A stretch of DNA of 51,381 nucleotides, taken from Candidatus Geothermarchaeota archaeon. GTDB taxonomy: Archaea; Thermoproteota; Nitrososphaeria; Geothermarchaeales; JDFR-13. The stretch lies in assembly GCA_015523545.1 (NCBI GenBank), contig WAKB01000001.1, positions 258,159 through 309,539 of the forward strand, in the 5' to 3' direction. Positions 16,831 to 26,014 of the stretch are shown piece after piece. The position numbers and the translations under genes are program-made. Below the pieces are notes generated by a model. It worked only from the letters and a program-made list of their open reading frames with translations. It ran no database searches and had not been told where the DNA came from. Each line of letters opens with the position of its first letter. Position 1 is the stretch's first letter.

Positions 16831-18567
16831 ATGACAAGTGAGGCCGCGCCAGACAAAGAGGTCTTCGAGAAGTACTATCTCTCTAAGCCATGGCTCGATA
16901 ATTATGAGCCGGAGACACCTAGGGAGATAGAGATCCCGGAGAAGCCTCTATACACCATCCTAGACGACAGCTACAACATAGCCAGAGACCATACAGCCCT
17001 CATCTTCCTAGGCAGGAGGATAAGCTATGAGGAACTCCACCATATGAGCGAGAGGTTCGGATACATACTCCAGAAGAAGTTCGGAGTGGAGAAGGGGGAC
17101 AAGGTCGCACTATACCTGCCAAACACCCCCCAGTTCGTCATAGCATACTACGGGGCATTAAAGGCGGGTGCGACAGTCACACCAGCATCACCACTATACA
17201 CCGGGGAGGAGCTTGCCAGGCAGCTCAACGACAGCGGTGCAAAGGTACTGGTCGCTATAGACCTCTTCACCGACAACGTCGAGAAGGCCTTCAAGGACTC
17301 CGGGGTGGAGAAGGTCATATACACAGGGATAGACGACTACCTCCCCGGGCTAAAGGCATTCATATACCGGACATTCATGAAGAAAGTGAAGCCCCCGATA
17401 GACAACCGTGAAAGGTTCCAGTTCAAGAAGCTCCTGGAGAATGAGTCGGGAACCGTGGATAGGCCTGAGATCGAGCCGAAGGAGGATCTAGCAGCCCTCA
17501 TGTATACTGGCGGAACCACTGGGATACCCAAGGGGGCGATGCTGACCCACTACAACCTATACTCAAACATCCTACAGATAGATGCATGGCTATTCAGGGG
17601 GAGGAAGAAGAGGGACATATTCGTAGGCCTCCTACCATGGTTCCACATATATGGCCAGACAGCCGTCATGAACTTCGGGATCTTCTCAGCCGGGACGATA
17701 ATAGTCCTCCCCAGGCTAGACATCAAGGAGCTCCTCAAATCCATCGAGAAGTATAGAGCCAACGTCTTCCACGGCGTCCCAACCCTATATGCATACCTCA
17801 TCAACTACAAAGACATCAAGAAATATGACCTGACAAGTATAGAGGCATGTATAAGTGGTGCAGCCCCACTACCAGTCTCGGTAGCAGAGAAGTTCGAGGA
17901 GATAACTGGGGGTAAGCTCAGAGAGGGATACGGGCTAACCGAGACCAGCCCAGTCACCCATGTAAACCCGATATATGGGAAGTATAAGTTCGGCTCGATA
18001 GGCCTACCAGTACCCAACACGATAGCGGCTATAGCGGATCCCGAGAAGGACGAGTTCCTACCACCCGGGGAGGTAGGCGAGCTCGTAGTCACGGGTCCAC
18101 AGGTTATGAAGGGCTACTACAAGAGGGAGGATGAGAACCAGAAGGTATTCTTCGAGAAGTATGGCTATAGATGGTTCAGGACAGGAGACATGGCAAAGAT
18201 GGATGAGGAGGGATACTTCTACATAGTCGATAGGAAGAAGGACCTGATCAAGTATAAGGGATACAGCGTCTTCCCAAGAGAGGTCGAGGAGGTACTCTAC
18301 AGGCATGAGGCGGTGAAGGAGGCCGCCGTGATAGGCGTGCCACACCCAGAGTATGGAGAGCTGGTGAAGGCATTCATAGTCCTCAAGGACGAGTATAAGG
18401 GCAGGGTGACCGCCGAGGACATTATAAACTATGCTAAGCAGCACCTAGCACCCTACAAGGTGCCTAAGGAGATAGAGTTTAGGGACGACCTACCCAAGAG
18501 CGCCGTGGGGAAGGTCTTGAGGAGGGTGCTCCGCGAGGAGGAGATGAGGAAGAGGGGGCAGGCCTAG
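16831..18567 (+). CDS. fadD: Long-chain fatty acyl-CoA synthetase (AMP-forming)
   Basis: A 578-residue member of the ANL adenylate-forming family, activating fatty acids with ATP and CoA. The motifs are in order: phosphate loop MYTGGTTGIPKGAMLTHYN, GYGLTETSPVTH, RWFRTGDMAKMDEEGYFYIVDRKKDLIKYKGYSVFPREVEEVL hinge region, and the C-terminal catalytic lysine in PKSAVGKVLRRVLRE. It is the entry enzyme for the beta-oxidation genes on either side. Chain-length preference cannot be read from sequence. Confidence 0.94.
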   Translation: MTSEAAPDKEVFEKYYLSKPWLDNYEPETPREIEIPEKPLYTILDDSYNIARDHTALIFLGRRISYEELHHMSERFGYILQKKFGVEKGDKVALYLPNTPQFVIAYYGALKAGATVTPASPLYTGEELARQLNDSGAKVLVAIDLFTDNVEKAFKDSGVEKVIYTGIDDYLPGLKAFIYRTFMKKVKPPIDNRERFQFKKLLENESGTVDRPEIEPKEDLAALMYTGGTTGIPKGAMLTHYNLYSNILQIDAWLFRGRKKRDIFVGLLPWFHIYGQTAVMNFGIFSAGTIIVLPRLDIKELLKSIEKYRANVFHGVPTLYAYLINYKDIKKYDLTSIEACISGAAPLPVSVAEKFEEITGGKLREGYGLTETSPVTHVNPIYGKYKFGSIGLPVPNTIAAIADPEKDEFLPPGEVGELVVTGPQVMKGYYKREDENQKVFFEKYGYRWFRTGDMAKMDEEGYFYIVDRKKDLIKYKGYSVFPREVEEVLYRHEAVKEAAVIGVPHPEYGELVKAFIVLKDEYKGRVTAEDIINYAKQHLAPYKVPKEIEFRDDLPKSAVGKVLRRVLREEEMRKRGQA

Positions 18568-18652
18568 GCTCAACCCCATCCCCACTTTATATACCTCCTA
18601 GCCTTATAGGCATAGACAACCCCTAGACAGGGGAGTGGGAGGACATACTGGA

Positions 18653-19588
18653 ATGAGGATATACCTGGGGATAGCGGTCCTACTACTCGTCCTAGCCAGC
18701 ATAACCATGCCACTCGGCCCCAGGCTCGAGGGGTGGTGTTACCAGCTACAGGACTTCGAGCCTAGAGACCTCCCCCCAGGATGCAGCGTACTAGTGATAG
18801 ACTACTCCAGGGACGGGACCGACCAGGGTATGTATAGCAGCGAGGAGATAGGCAGGCTTGTGGAGCAGGGAGTCGAGGTATATGCATACCTCAGTATAGG
18901 AGAGGCCGAGGACTACCGCTTCTACTGGAGGGATGAGTGGAGCACAGACCCCCCAGCATGGCTAGCCGAGGAGAACCCGGAGTGGCCCGGCAATTACCTG
19001 GTTAGGTACTGGATGCAGGGCTGGAGAGAGATCCTCGACCAGTACATAGCAAGGATAGTCTCACAGGGCTTCACCGGCGTATATCTAGACAAGATGGACA
19101 GCTACTATACATGGAGCCTAAAGGGCTACGACATAAACTGGACAGCCAATGAGATGGCCAACCTCATAACATGGATACGGGATAGGCTCCCGGACAATAT
19201 GAAGATAATGCCCCAGAACGGGGTGGATATACTCCTCTACAGGCCAGACCTGATAGACGTTGTAGACGGCTGGGGGCTTGAAGACCTCTTCTACAACGGG
19301 CCGGAAAGGCAAGACCCCGGAGACACCGCGTGGAGAATGAGGTTTGTAGAGGAGCTGAGGAGTGCTGGAAAGGATATCTACGTAGTCGAGTATCTATATA
19401 GTGGGGAGCTTACTAGGGAGATAGTATCCCTCCATATAGAGGCCCGGCTAAACGGGCTACACCCATACGTAGCCCACCAAGACAGGGCCCTGGATGAGAT
19501 AGTAGTCATACCCGGTATACAGCCGGAGACGGATCCATACAGCCTGATACAGACCGCTATAAAGAGGCTAGGGTGGTGGAATGGCTGA
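18653..19588 (+). CDS. Secreted GH114-like (endo-alpha-1,4-polygalactosaminidase / TM1410 family) protein
   Basis: A 311-residue TIM-barrel-like protein with a signal peptide at about 1-22 (MRIYLGIAVLLLVLASI). Family motifs are SVLVIDYSRDG, VEVYAYLSIGEAEDYRFYW, WPGNYLVRYWMQGWREILDQYIARI, GFTGVYLDKMDSY with a conserved Asp, and an Asn/Gln-rich MPQNGVDIL strand. Relatives are often mislabelled as cysteinyl-tRNA synthetase-like, which this is not. It likely acts on an exopolysaccharide. ATG 18653 was preferred over GTG 18635 because GGAGG lies 10 bases upstream. It overlaps the topoisomerase gene by 8 bases. Confidence 0.8.
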   Translation: MRIYLGIAVLLLVLASITMPLGPRLEGWCYQLQDFEPRDLPPGCSVLVIDYSRDGTDQGMYSSEEIGRLVEQGVEVYAYLSIGEAEDYRFYWRDEWSTDPPAWLAEENPEWPGNYLVRYWMQGWREILDQYIARIVSQGFTGVYLDKMDSYYTWSLKGYDINWTANEMANLITWIRDRLPDNMKIMPQNGVDILLYRPDLIDVVDGWGLEDLFYNGPERQDPGDTAWRMRFVEELRSAGKDIYVVEYLYSGELTREIVSLHIEARLNGLHPYVAHQDRALDEIVVIPGIQPETDPYSLIQTAIKRLGWWNG

Positions 19589-21311
19589 GAAATACATAGT
19601 CGTGGCGGAGAAGCCCTCAGTAGCGAGGGAGCTACGCAGATTCTTTAGGTATATGAAGATAGACGCCCTCACAACATCAACCAGGGGACACATATACAAC
19701 CTAGACTTCCCAAGCGACATGGGATGGGGAAAGGTCGACCCAAAAGAACTCTTCGAACGATACGATAGGATAGTCTATAAAGTGGTCGACAAGAAGACAT
19801 ACTATAATCTGAAGAAGCTATTCAGAACCGAGAGGAGTAGGATACTGGTCATAGCGACGGACAACGACTCGGAGGGAGAGCTGATAGGCTACGAGATACT
19901 AAGGATCTATGAGGAGGTCAACGGCAGGCCTGATAAGTACTACAGGATGAGGTTTAACAGCCTAGACTATAAGGAGCTACGCAGAGCCTGGCTCAGGAAG
20001 GAGAGGAGCCTAAACTGGAGATGGGTCTACAAGGCCCTATTCAGGACATACTTCGACCTCATAACGGGGGCGGCCTTCACAAGGATACTCACATACAGCG
20101 TGGGGAGGAGGGGGAACCCCATATCATGGGGGAGCTGCCAGACACCCACGCTATACTTCGTCGTGGAGAGGGAGAGGCAGAGGAAGGCCTTCAAGAGGGA
20201 GAAGTACTACTACATAGCCGTAGAGGTGGAGAAGAACGGTGTCAGGGTAACCCTAACCAGCCAACACTTCAAGAAGCAGAGGGAGGCGGAGTACCTAGCC
20301 AAGGAGATTGGGGAGGCGGGATACATAACCGTCACTAAGTATAGCAAGGAGAGGTTCGGGGAGAGGAGGCCCCTACCCATAGCCACGGACTACCTACTGA
20401 GAGACCTCACGAGGATCATGAAGATAGATGCGGCGGAGATACTCTCGATAGCAGAGGATCTCTATAGTAGGGGATACATATCCTACCCCAGGACGGAGAC
20501 GGATAGATACCCAGACACCTTCGACCACAGCCAGCCATACAAGGCAGTAGCCGAGTCGGAGATAGGTGGGCTAGTGGTCTATACAAAGGGATGGCCAAAC
20601 CCCAAGCCAAACCCTAGGCAGGGTAGGAAGGACGACAAGGCCCACCCACCTATATACCCGGTGAAGCCATATCCCAGGGACAATAGTAAGCACTGGACAG
20701 TATGGGAATACGTCGCCCGGAGATACCTGGCAAACGCCTATGGAGACGACGCCTTCGGCTTTAAACAGTCGGTAGAAGCCGTATATGGAGACGTGGTCTT
20801 CACAGGGCATGGGAGATACTATGCCTATGAAGGATTCCACAAGATCTTCCCATACTTCCGTGGAAAGGACAACCCACTCCCAGAGTTCCAGGTAGGCGAG
20901 CGTCTAAAGGTGCTGAATATAGAGGTCAGGACAGGTAGGACGGAGCCGCCGCCACGCCTCTCAGAGGCGGACCTACTAAAGATGATGGAGGACCACGGCA
21001 TAGGAACCGACGCCACTAGAGCCATGTACCCAAGGATCATCGTGAAGAGGAGGTATGCATCCAAGAGGGGAGGGCGCTTCACACCCTCGAAGCTAGGTAT
21101 GAGGTTTATAGAGTTCCTAGAGGAGATCGATAAGAGGCTAGTAACACCAGAGACGAGGAGATACGTGGAGGAGATGATGCGGCGGATAGAGGAGGGCGAG
21201 CTATCGATGGAGCAGGCCCTAGAAAAATCCCTAGAGATCTACAGATCACTATTCGACAAGCTGGTGGAGCACAAGGAGGAGATCGATGGACTGGCTGGTG
21301 AGAAGGGATAA
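19581..21311 (+). CDS. topA: DNA topoisomerase type IA (topoisomerase III-like), short form
   Basis: A 576-residue type IA topoisomerase that relaxes or decatenates DNA through a 5'-phosphotyrosine. The TOPRIM domain has VVAEKPSVAREL (Glu10) and ATDNDSEGELIG (Asp94, Asp96, Glu98). GSCQTPTLYFVVERE follows, with the active-site Tyr302 in GYISYPRTETDRYP and the helical GTDATRA region near the C-terminus. It ends soon after the core, without the zinc-ribbon modules found at the C-terminus of many archaeal topoisomerase III proteins. It is translationally coupled to a secreted glycosidase gene, an odd pairing. Confidence 0.93.
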   Translation: MAEKYIVVAEKPSVARELRRFFRYMKIDALTTSTRGHIYNLDFPSDMGWGKVDPKELFERYDRIVYKVVDKKTYYNLKKLFRTERSRILVIATDNDSEGELIGYEILRIYEEVNGRPDKYYRMRFNSLDYKELRRAWLRKERSLNWRWVYKALFRTYFDLITGAAFTRILTYSVGRRGNPISWGSCQTPTLYFVVERERQRKAFKREKYYYIAVEVEKNGVRVTLTSQHFKKQREAEYLAKEIGEAGYITVTKYSKERFGERRPLPIATDYLLRDLTRIMKIDAAEILSIAEDLYSRGYISYPRTETDRYPDTFDHSQPYKAVAESEIGGLVVYTKGWPNPKPNPRQGRKDDKAHPPIYPVKPYPRDNSKHWTVWEYVARRYLANAYGDDAFGFKQSVEAVYGDVVFTGHGRYYAYEGFHKIFPYFRGKDNPLPEFQVGERLKVLNIEVRTGRTEPPPRLSEADLLKMMEDHGIGTDATRAMYPRIIVKRRYASKRGGRFTPSKLGMRFIEFLEEIDKRLVTPETRRYVEEMMRRIEEGELSMEQALEKSLEIYRSLFDKLVEHKEEIDGLAGEKG

Positions 21312-21317
21312 TCCATG

Positions 21318-22097
21318 CTAGACACAGCCACCCGACCCACCGCCATAGAGCTCCTCGAATAGAGAGTGGCTAACTATCCTGCTAACCCTATACCCATCCC
21401 TAAGGATACTATTCAGAGCCTCTACAGAGTCTAGGCTAAGCAGGCCATCTGGACCCTCTACCTCCACAGTCAGGCCGGGCCTATAATCCCTGATACACCT
21501 CACAACCCGGCCATCAACAAGGAAGACCACATCCCTAGGGCGGAGGTTCGCCGCCTCATGGGTAGAAACCACGATAGTCTTCTCCCTACCCTCCCTATTC
21601 AACAGCTCCCCCACGAGGAGCTTACTCGGATAGTCCAGCGATGAGAAGGGCTCATCGATAAGGTATAGATCGGCAGGCTTAGCTAGACAGGAGAGCAGTA
21701 TAAACTTCCTCCTATTACCACTCGACAACATGGAGTAGCTATGCCCCAGATAGCCATCGAGACCCAGCTCCTCCGCAAGCCTATACCCCTCATCACCCAG
21801 ATACTCAACCACATCCCGAAGAACAGTATGGGGTGGGAACTGTGTATTCTCAAGGCAGAAGGACACCCGCCTCAACACCTCCCGAGAATCACGTATAGGA
21901 TCCAGCCCGAGAACCCTGACCACCCCCCTAAGAGGCTTGAGAACACCCGTCAAGAGATGTATAAGCGTAGTCTTACCACTCCCATTGGGACCAACAAGTA
22001 GGGTAAGCCCGCTACGTAGATACAGCCACTCGATACTAAGGGTGAACCTCCGCCTATACTCAAAGACTAGCCCCTTGATCTCGACAACCCTCTCCAT
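21318..22097 (-). CDS. ABC transporter ATPase (ABC-2 exporter type), cassette 1
   Basis: A 259-residue ATPase with Walker A LVGPNGSGKTTLI, Q-loop CLENTQFPP, a variant signature SMLSSGNRRKF (usually LSGGQ), Walker B LYLIDEPFSSLD and H-loop VVSTHEA. It would energise the membrane protein encoded at 22552-23376. GGTGTGGGTGG directly precedes the ATG, and the gene overlaps the small membrane gene by 31 bases. It is the last gene of a five-gene, coupled minus-strand operon that begins at 24846. Base composition is normal for the window, unlike the first two genes. Confidence 0.9.
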   Translation of the reverse strand: MERVVEIKGLVFEYRRRFTLSIEWLYLRSGLTLLVGPNGSGKTTLIHLLTGVLKPLRGVVRVLGLDPIRDSREVLRRVSFCLENTQFPPHTVLRDVVEYLGDEGYRLAEELGLDGYLGHSYSMLSSGNRRKFILLSCLAKPADLYLIDEPFSSLDYPSKLLVGELLNREGREKTIVVSTHEAANLRPRDVVFLVDGRVVRCIRDYRPGLTVEVEGPDGLLSLDSVEALNSILRDGYRVSRIVSHSLFEELYGGGSGGCV

Positions 22098-22555
22098 CCA
22101 CCCACACCCAACAATGAAAGGAGGAGGCCCAGGACGATGAAGACTAGGATATATAGGGACACGTCACCATTTATACGCTTAATACCAACCCTGAGACGCT
22201 CCCCAGGATCCAGCAGAGCAGATACCCTGTAGAAATATCCGCTGAGGAAAACCTCCCCGAAGCCATCGACCACGAAGAACTCCCGATCATCATAGATATA
22301 CACCTCCCCATCCCCATACACACTGACCAGATAGTTACCCGGGAAGACAGGGATCCCTATCGACACCATCAAGTATACATTCTCCCTATTAGGGGGAGGG
22401 TCGAAACCCGGGACGAGGCCGATAGTCGTATCCACAGCACTTCTATAGATCCAGCTGAGGACCCTAGCCCCCTGCTCCGTATACAGCGTGGTGAGTAGTA
22501 GTATACCCACCAGCAGAATGGCAAGCCCAATAGATAGGGTTGTGAAACTCCTCAT
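22067..22555 (-). CDS. Two-helix membrane protein of ABC cassette 1
   Basis: A 162-residue protein of unrecognised family. A membrane helix at about 8-26 (IGLAILLVGILLLTTLY), an external beta-rich part (about 30-130, with GEVYIYDDREFFVVDGFGEVFLSGYF) and a second helix at about 132-150 (YILVFIVLGLLLSLLGV). Both ends face the same side. It overlaps the permease by 4 bases (ATGA) and the ATPase by 31, so it is probably an accessory subunit of the transporter. Confidence 0.7.
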   Translation of the reverse strand: MRSFTTLSIGLAILLVGILLLTTLYTEQGARVLSWIYRSAVDTTIGLVPGFDPPPNRENVYLMVSIGIPVFPGNYLVSVYGDGEVYIYDDREFFVVDGFGEVFLSGYFYRVSALLDPGERLRVGIKRINGDVSLYILVFIVLGLLLSLLGVGGWRGLSRSRG

Positions 22556-23376
22556 AACGACCTACCCCGAACAAAGATGTAGATCCCAATGAGACCAAGC
22601 AAGAGGTAGAAGAGGAGTGAGAGGACAACATCCTCTATAGACACTAGCTCGGCATACTCCTCGATAAGGCTGTAGAGGAGGAGGGTATCCGGGCTAAGGA
22701 AGGAGAGGGGATTCTCCGGGTCTAGAGGCTTTATCAATGTGAAGGGCAGTATGGATAACATGGAGATCTCGACACTCCTCGTAACCATGCCCAGGAATAG
22801 GCCCAGCAGGTGATAAGCAATATAGCCTATAGACATTGCTAGGTAGATGTATAGGAGGATTGGGAGGAACGGTGTACCAGCCCTCACATGGTAGACCACG
22901 ATCCCCGCAACAATGATGGTTATCAGGGCCAGTGCATAGAGGATGGAGGCAGCCATATGTAGAAGCAGCAGCCTACCCCTGGAATATCCGGAGAGGTTCA
23001 TCAACATGGTGTAGTGACCCCTGAAAACAGGGTCGTAAACAAAGATATAGGAGATAAGGACCCACATGAAACCGAGGAGTATGAAGACATCCCTATACAC
23101 GAGATAGGCTACCCCAGGAGCCACCCTCTCAAGGAGGATAGACCCATTCACAGCCTCTGAAAGACCCCTACTCAGAGTATCCAGATCCCGTATACTAAGG
23201 TTCGCCAGAACCTCCTCGAAAACCATGCTAGAACCACCAGTCCTATAACCCCTATAGAACATGTCCAATCTATCGAAGAAGCCGTTAACCATCACCAACA
23301 CTACGAGTGGGACGAGGAGAACCACTATATAGACGAGATACCTATGAGCTCTAAACTGAAGCTCCACAGTCTTCAT
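22552..23376 (-). CDS. ABC-2 type permease, cassette 1
   Basis: A 274-residue polytopic membrane protein with about six helices: one at the N-terminus (LVYIVVLLVPLVVLVMV), a loop with VFEEVLANLSIRDLDTL, then a cluster from residue 95 onward (VFILLGFMWVLISYIFVYD, LHMAASILYALALITIIVAGIVVYHV, ILLYIYLAMSIGYIAYHLLGLFLGMV, and a C-terminal pair). The layout is that of ABC-2/NatB-like permeases. It overlaps both neighbours by 4 bases with ATGA junctions. Confidence 0.78.
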   Translation of the reverse strand: MKTVELQFRAHRYLVYIVVLLVPLVVLVMVNGFFDRLDMFYRGYRTGGSSMVFEEVLANLSIRDLDTLSRGLSEAVNGSILLERVAPGVAYLVYRDVFILLGFMWVLISYIFVYDPVFRGHYTMLMNLSGYSRGRLLLLHMAASILYALALITIIVAGIVVYHVRAGTPFLPILLYIYLAMSIGYIAYHLLGLFLGMVTRSVEISMLSILPFTLIKPLDPENPLSFLSPDTLLLYSLIEEYAELVSIEDVVLSLLFYLLLGLIGIYIFVRGRSL

Positions 23377-24317
23377 AGCCCCACCCTCCTAACCATAACA
23401 ACAATAGCTATAATAGCCGCCAGAACTACAATCAATAGTAAACTTTCCAGTGCTAATCCAGTTGAAGGACACATTTCCACACATATAGGCTCATTATTGA
23501 TAACCTCAATGAAACTATTGACGAAATTCGTGGATAATCCATAAGTAAGATGTATATATCTTGGAGTTAACCTATCAACCACAGACCCGTTTATTCCAGA
23601 TCCTACTATATCGAGAAGATACGTGAGGGAGATAGGATCGAATATCTCCACAGGTAGTAAAACACTAACCATTACAGGGATCCTACCCCTAATCTCCGCC
23701 TCATAAATCGCTAGTCTGGTGAGCGTCTCTTCAATGGAAGACTGAGTAAGTTTTATGGATTCCAAAACACCCTTGCTAAATAGATACACCACATTAAATC
23801 CCATGTAACCCTCAATCCACACAGGTTTTTGAGGATATTGAAGAACGTGCCCCAGGTAGGTAGGATTTGAATTTAATGACAATAGGTAATCAAACGTGAC
23901 TGGAATGTCGAAGTAGAATGGGCTGAACCCTACTTGATATTGACCTATATACAAATAATTACTGTAAACTAATAGCCTTGATCCATTTAAAGATATACTG
24001 GTTATTTCTCCATTTATACCACCATCCTTAATGTTAAGGTCTAATTTTAGATCCAAATTCACCGTTCCATCACTGTCTCTAAGAATATCCAATCTCAACA
24101 TAGATCCTTCAACAATATTGAGGGTAGTATGCACCCATCGGCCTACAGAATCTTGGTACACTATAAATACAATTTGGCTTAGAACTGTATACTCGAGATA
24201 TAAGGGCATATCATTGCCCTCTAGTCCTATAGTATATGTCTTATTACCCGATAAAATTAACATTAAGATAATCAAAAGCGCATAGAGCTTTGAAGTAGAT
24301 CCACTCATTTCATTCAA
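23373..24317 (-). CDS. Membrane-anchored extracellular protein, cassette 1
   Basis: A 314-residue protein of unknown family with a signal-like helix (about 9-24), a long beta-rich ectodomain full of Asn, Tyr, Ile and Leu, and a C-terminal anchor helix (LESLLLIVVLAAIIAIVVMV). A CxxxC-type pair (CVEMCPSTG) lies just before the anchor. Codons are noticeably AT-rich compared with the ATPase and permease of the same operon. It overlaps the upstream gene by 8 bases. Possibly a receptor, substrate catcher or immunity component of the exporter; this is inference. Confidence 0.65.
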   Translation of the reverse strand: MNEMSGSTSKLYALLIILMLILSGNKTYTIGLEGNDMPLYLEYTVLSQIVFIVYQDSVGRWVHTTLNIVEGSMLRLDILRDSDGTVNLDLKLDLNIKDGGINGEITSISLNGSRLLVYSNYLYIGQYQVGFSPFYFDIPVTFDYLLSLNSNPTYLGHVLQYPQKPVWIEGYMGFNVVYLFSKGVLESIKLTQSSIEETLTRLAIYEAEIRGRIPVMVSVLLPVEIFDPISLTYLLDIVGSGINGSVVDRLTPRYIHLTYGLSTNFVNSFIEVINNEPICVEMCPSTGLALESLLLIVVLAAIIAIVVMVRRVGL

Positions 24318-24846
24318 TAGCTACTGTTTCCAAGTTATTATCATGGTGATCTAAACGAACTTCAGTAAATATGCAGAATGGCCTCTCAGTAATCTCAATA
24401 GCATGATGGAACCATGCTGTGACCCTATAGCCATAGCTTAGTCTTTCTACATTGAAGTAATAGTCATCCATATCTAGCAACTCATAGTTAGGACCACAGG
24501 GCCAACCTTCAGATTCTTTATAACCCATAGCTGTACCAAATGCTCGCCACTTACCCCTTATAACATCATCAATTCCTACCAATCCCCATCCAACAAGAAA
24601 ACCTGGTGAGGTCCAGTTCCATTGTATGGTGAAAACACCACCTACTCCACTACGTGTTATATATCCTGACAGTCTAAGCGAAGTCTGGCTATTACTTCCT
24701 TGAGCTTCTGCATGATATGTCAATAATACCCGCTCAAGATGACTGTCGATGGATGGCTCACTGGATACAGATGATGATACTGGATAAACCATAAACACAG
24801 TTATCACTAATAGGAGCATTATTACCGCATATGATCTCTCAATCAT
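24310..24846 (-). CDS. Small secreted protein, first gene of cassette 1
   Basis: A 178-residue protein with a clear signal peptide (about 1-25, YAVIMLLLVITVFMVYPVSSS) and no other membrane segment. The mature part is rich in Gly, Trp, Tyr and His, with motifs LRLSGYITRSGVGGVFTIQWNW, GWPCGPNY and WFHHAIEITERPFCIF (two cysteines, potentially a disulfide). No family recognised. It opens the operon from an AT-rich promoter and is followed, with overlaps, by an anchored protein and an ABC exporter. Its small secreted nature with a dedicated transporter is reminiscent of a bacteriocin-like or signalling peptide locus, but nothing in the sequence proves that. Confidence 0.65.
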   Translation of the reverse strand: MIERSYAVIMLLLVITVFMVYPVSSSVSSEPSIDSHLERVLLTYHAEAQGSNSQTSLRLSGYITRSGVGGVFTIQWNWTSPGFLVGWGLVGIDDVIRGKWRAFGTAMGYKESEGWPCGPNYELLDMDDYYFNVERLSYGYRVTAWFHHAIEITERPFCIFTEVRLDHHDNNLETVAIE

Positions 24847-24952
24847 TTCTGTTTAACTAAGTAGAGAATCGAAATAAAAGCTTATAATATTAAAAATATA
24901 TAAAAAGAAGCTCTGTTTAGTCAGATTAGATAGTAGGGAGTCATAGTACGAA
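24847..24952 (-). promoter_or_regulatory. AT-rich promoter of ABC cassette 1
   Basis: A 106-base gap, extremely AT-rich on the minus strand just upstream of 24846 (TTTTTATATATTTTTAATATTATAAGCTTTTATTTCG). It supplies several possible TATA boxes, the best placed being TTTTATTTC or ATTATAAGC 25-45 bases before the start. The 3' end of the aldo/keto reductase gene abuts it; a run of T in this region could also serve as its terminator. Confidence 0.45.
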
Positions 24953-25906
24953 TCAATATGTTACTCTCGAGATCTTTACCCTTCTACTTACTTGGTCTAT
25001 CCTTAGCCAGTCCTCGTGGGCTAGGCTCCACCCCATAGCCCCTGCGTTGTCCCTAGCCTGCTCCGGCCTCTTCGCACCCGGGATGGGTAGGGTGTTTGGA
25101 TACGCGTCTAGTAGCCATCGTAGAGCCAGCTGTGCAGGCGTCTTCCCATACTTCCCCGACAGCTCCTCCAACACCTTCACAACCTCATATATCTGCTCCA
25201 TATTCTCCCTGGTGAAGAGGGGCTCCCTAGCCCTCACATCCTGGAACTCTGGGAGGTTCTCCGGTGTATACTTGCCTGTCAAGGCTCCCTTAGCAAGTGG
25301 GCTCCAGGGGATAACGGCAAGGTCGTTCTGCAATGCATAGGGTATAAGCTCGGCCTCGGCCTCCCTCTCCACTAGGTTATACCTAATCTGTATCGATACG
25401 ATGTCAGTAGTGGATAGGCAGTTCCTAGCGGCCTCTACAAGCTCGACCGGGAAGTCGCTCAGCCCTATATACCTGATCTTACCCTGTAGGACGAGCTGCT
25501 CAAGGGCACGCATATACTCACATGTGGGTATGTTGTGCCAGCAGGGTGGCCAGTGGACCTGCATAAGGTCTATGACGTCTACGCCTAGCCTCTTCAGACT
25601 ATTCTGCGTAGCCTTGAAGACATCGTCCCTAGCCAGCATCTCTCCGGGGATCTTGGTGGCTATGAAGACCTCATCCCTTATCCCAAGCTCCCTGATCGCT
25701 CTACCGAGGAACTCCTCACTCTTACCCATACCATAGACGATGGCCGTGTCGAAGAAGTTTATCCCCGCGTCAAAGGCGGCCTCAACAATCTTCTTCGCAT
25801 CCTCATACTCCGTGACGCCCCAGCTCTCGCTGAACTGCCACACGCCCAGGCCTATCCTACTAACCTTCTCACCGATCCAGCCCAGCTCCATATATTCAGT
25901 AGCCAT
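24953..25906 (-). CDS. Aldo/keto reductase
   Basis: A 317-residue NADPH-dependent oxidoreductase of the AKR superfamily with a (beta/alpha)8 barrel. Catalytic tetrad visible: Asp and Tyr in FFDTAIVYGMGKSEEFLG, Lys in IATKIPG, His in MQVHWPP. The C-terminal cofactor motif is LPIPGAKRPEQARDN. ATG 25906 was chosen because AGGTGTTGTGTA precedes it; the longer frame to 25963 runs into the divergent gene's promoter. A second, more distant AKR is at 41205. Substrate unknown. Confidence 0.92.
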   Translation of the reverse strand: MATEYMELGWIGEKVSRIGLGVWQFSESWGVTEYEDAKKIVEAAFDAGINFFDTAIVYGMGKSEEFLGRAIRELGIRDEVFIATKIPGEMLARDDVFKATQNSLKRLGVDVIDLMQVHWPPCWHNIPTCEYMRALEQLVLQGKIRYIGLSDFPVELVEAARNCLSTTDIVSIQIRYNLVEREAEAELIPYALQNDLAVIPWSPLAKGALTGKYTPENLPEFQDVRAREPLFTRENMEQIYEVVKVLEELSGKYGKTPAQLALRWLLDAYPNTLPIPGAKRPEQARDNAGAMGWSLAHEDWLRIDQVSRRVKISRVTY

Positions 25907-26014
25907 TACACAACACCTAATCCATTGACTAGCAGCAGGATATTTATTAATCGGGCTAGCCACAAACCTGTATATACCACTAGAAATCTATCTGGAGACA
26001 CAGAATCTTCAACG

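Noticed and set aside
18653-19588. Cysteinyl-tRNA synthetase-like annotation
   Set aside because: It has a signal peptide and GH114/TM1410 motifs and no HIGH or KMSKS motifs.
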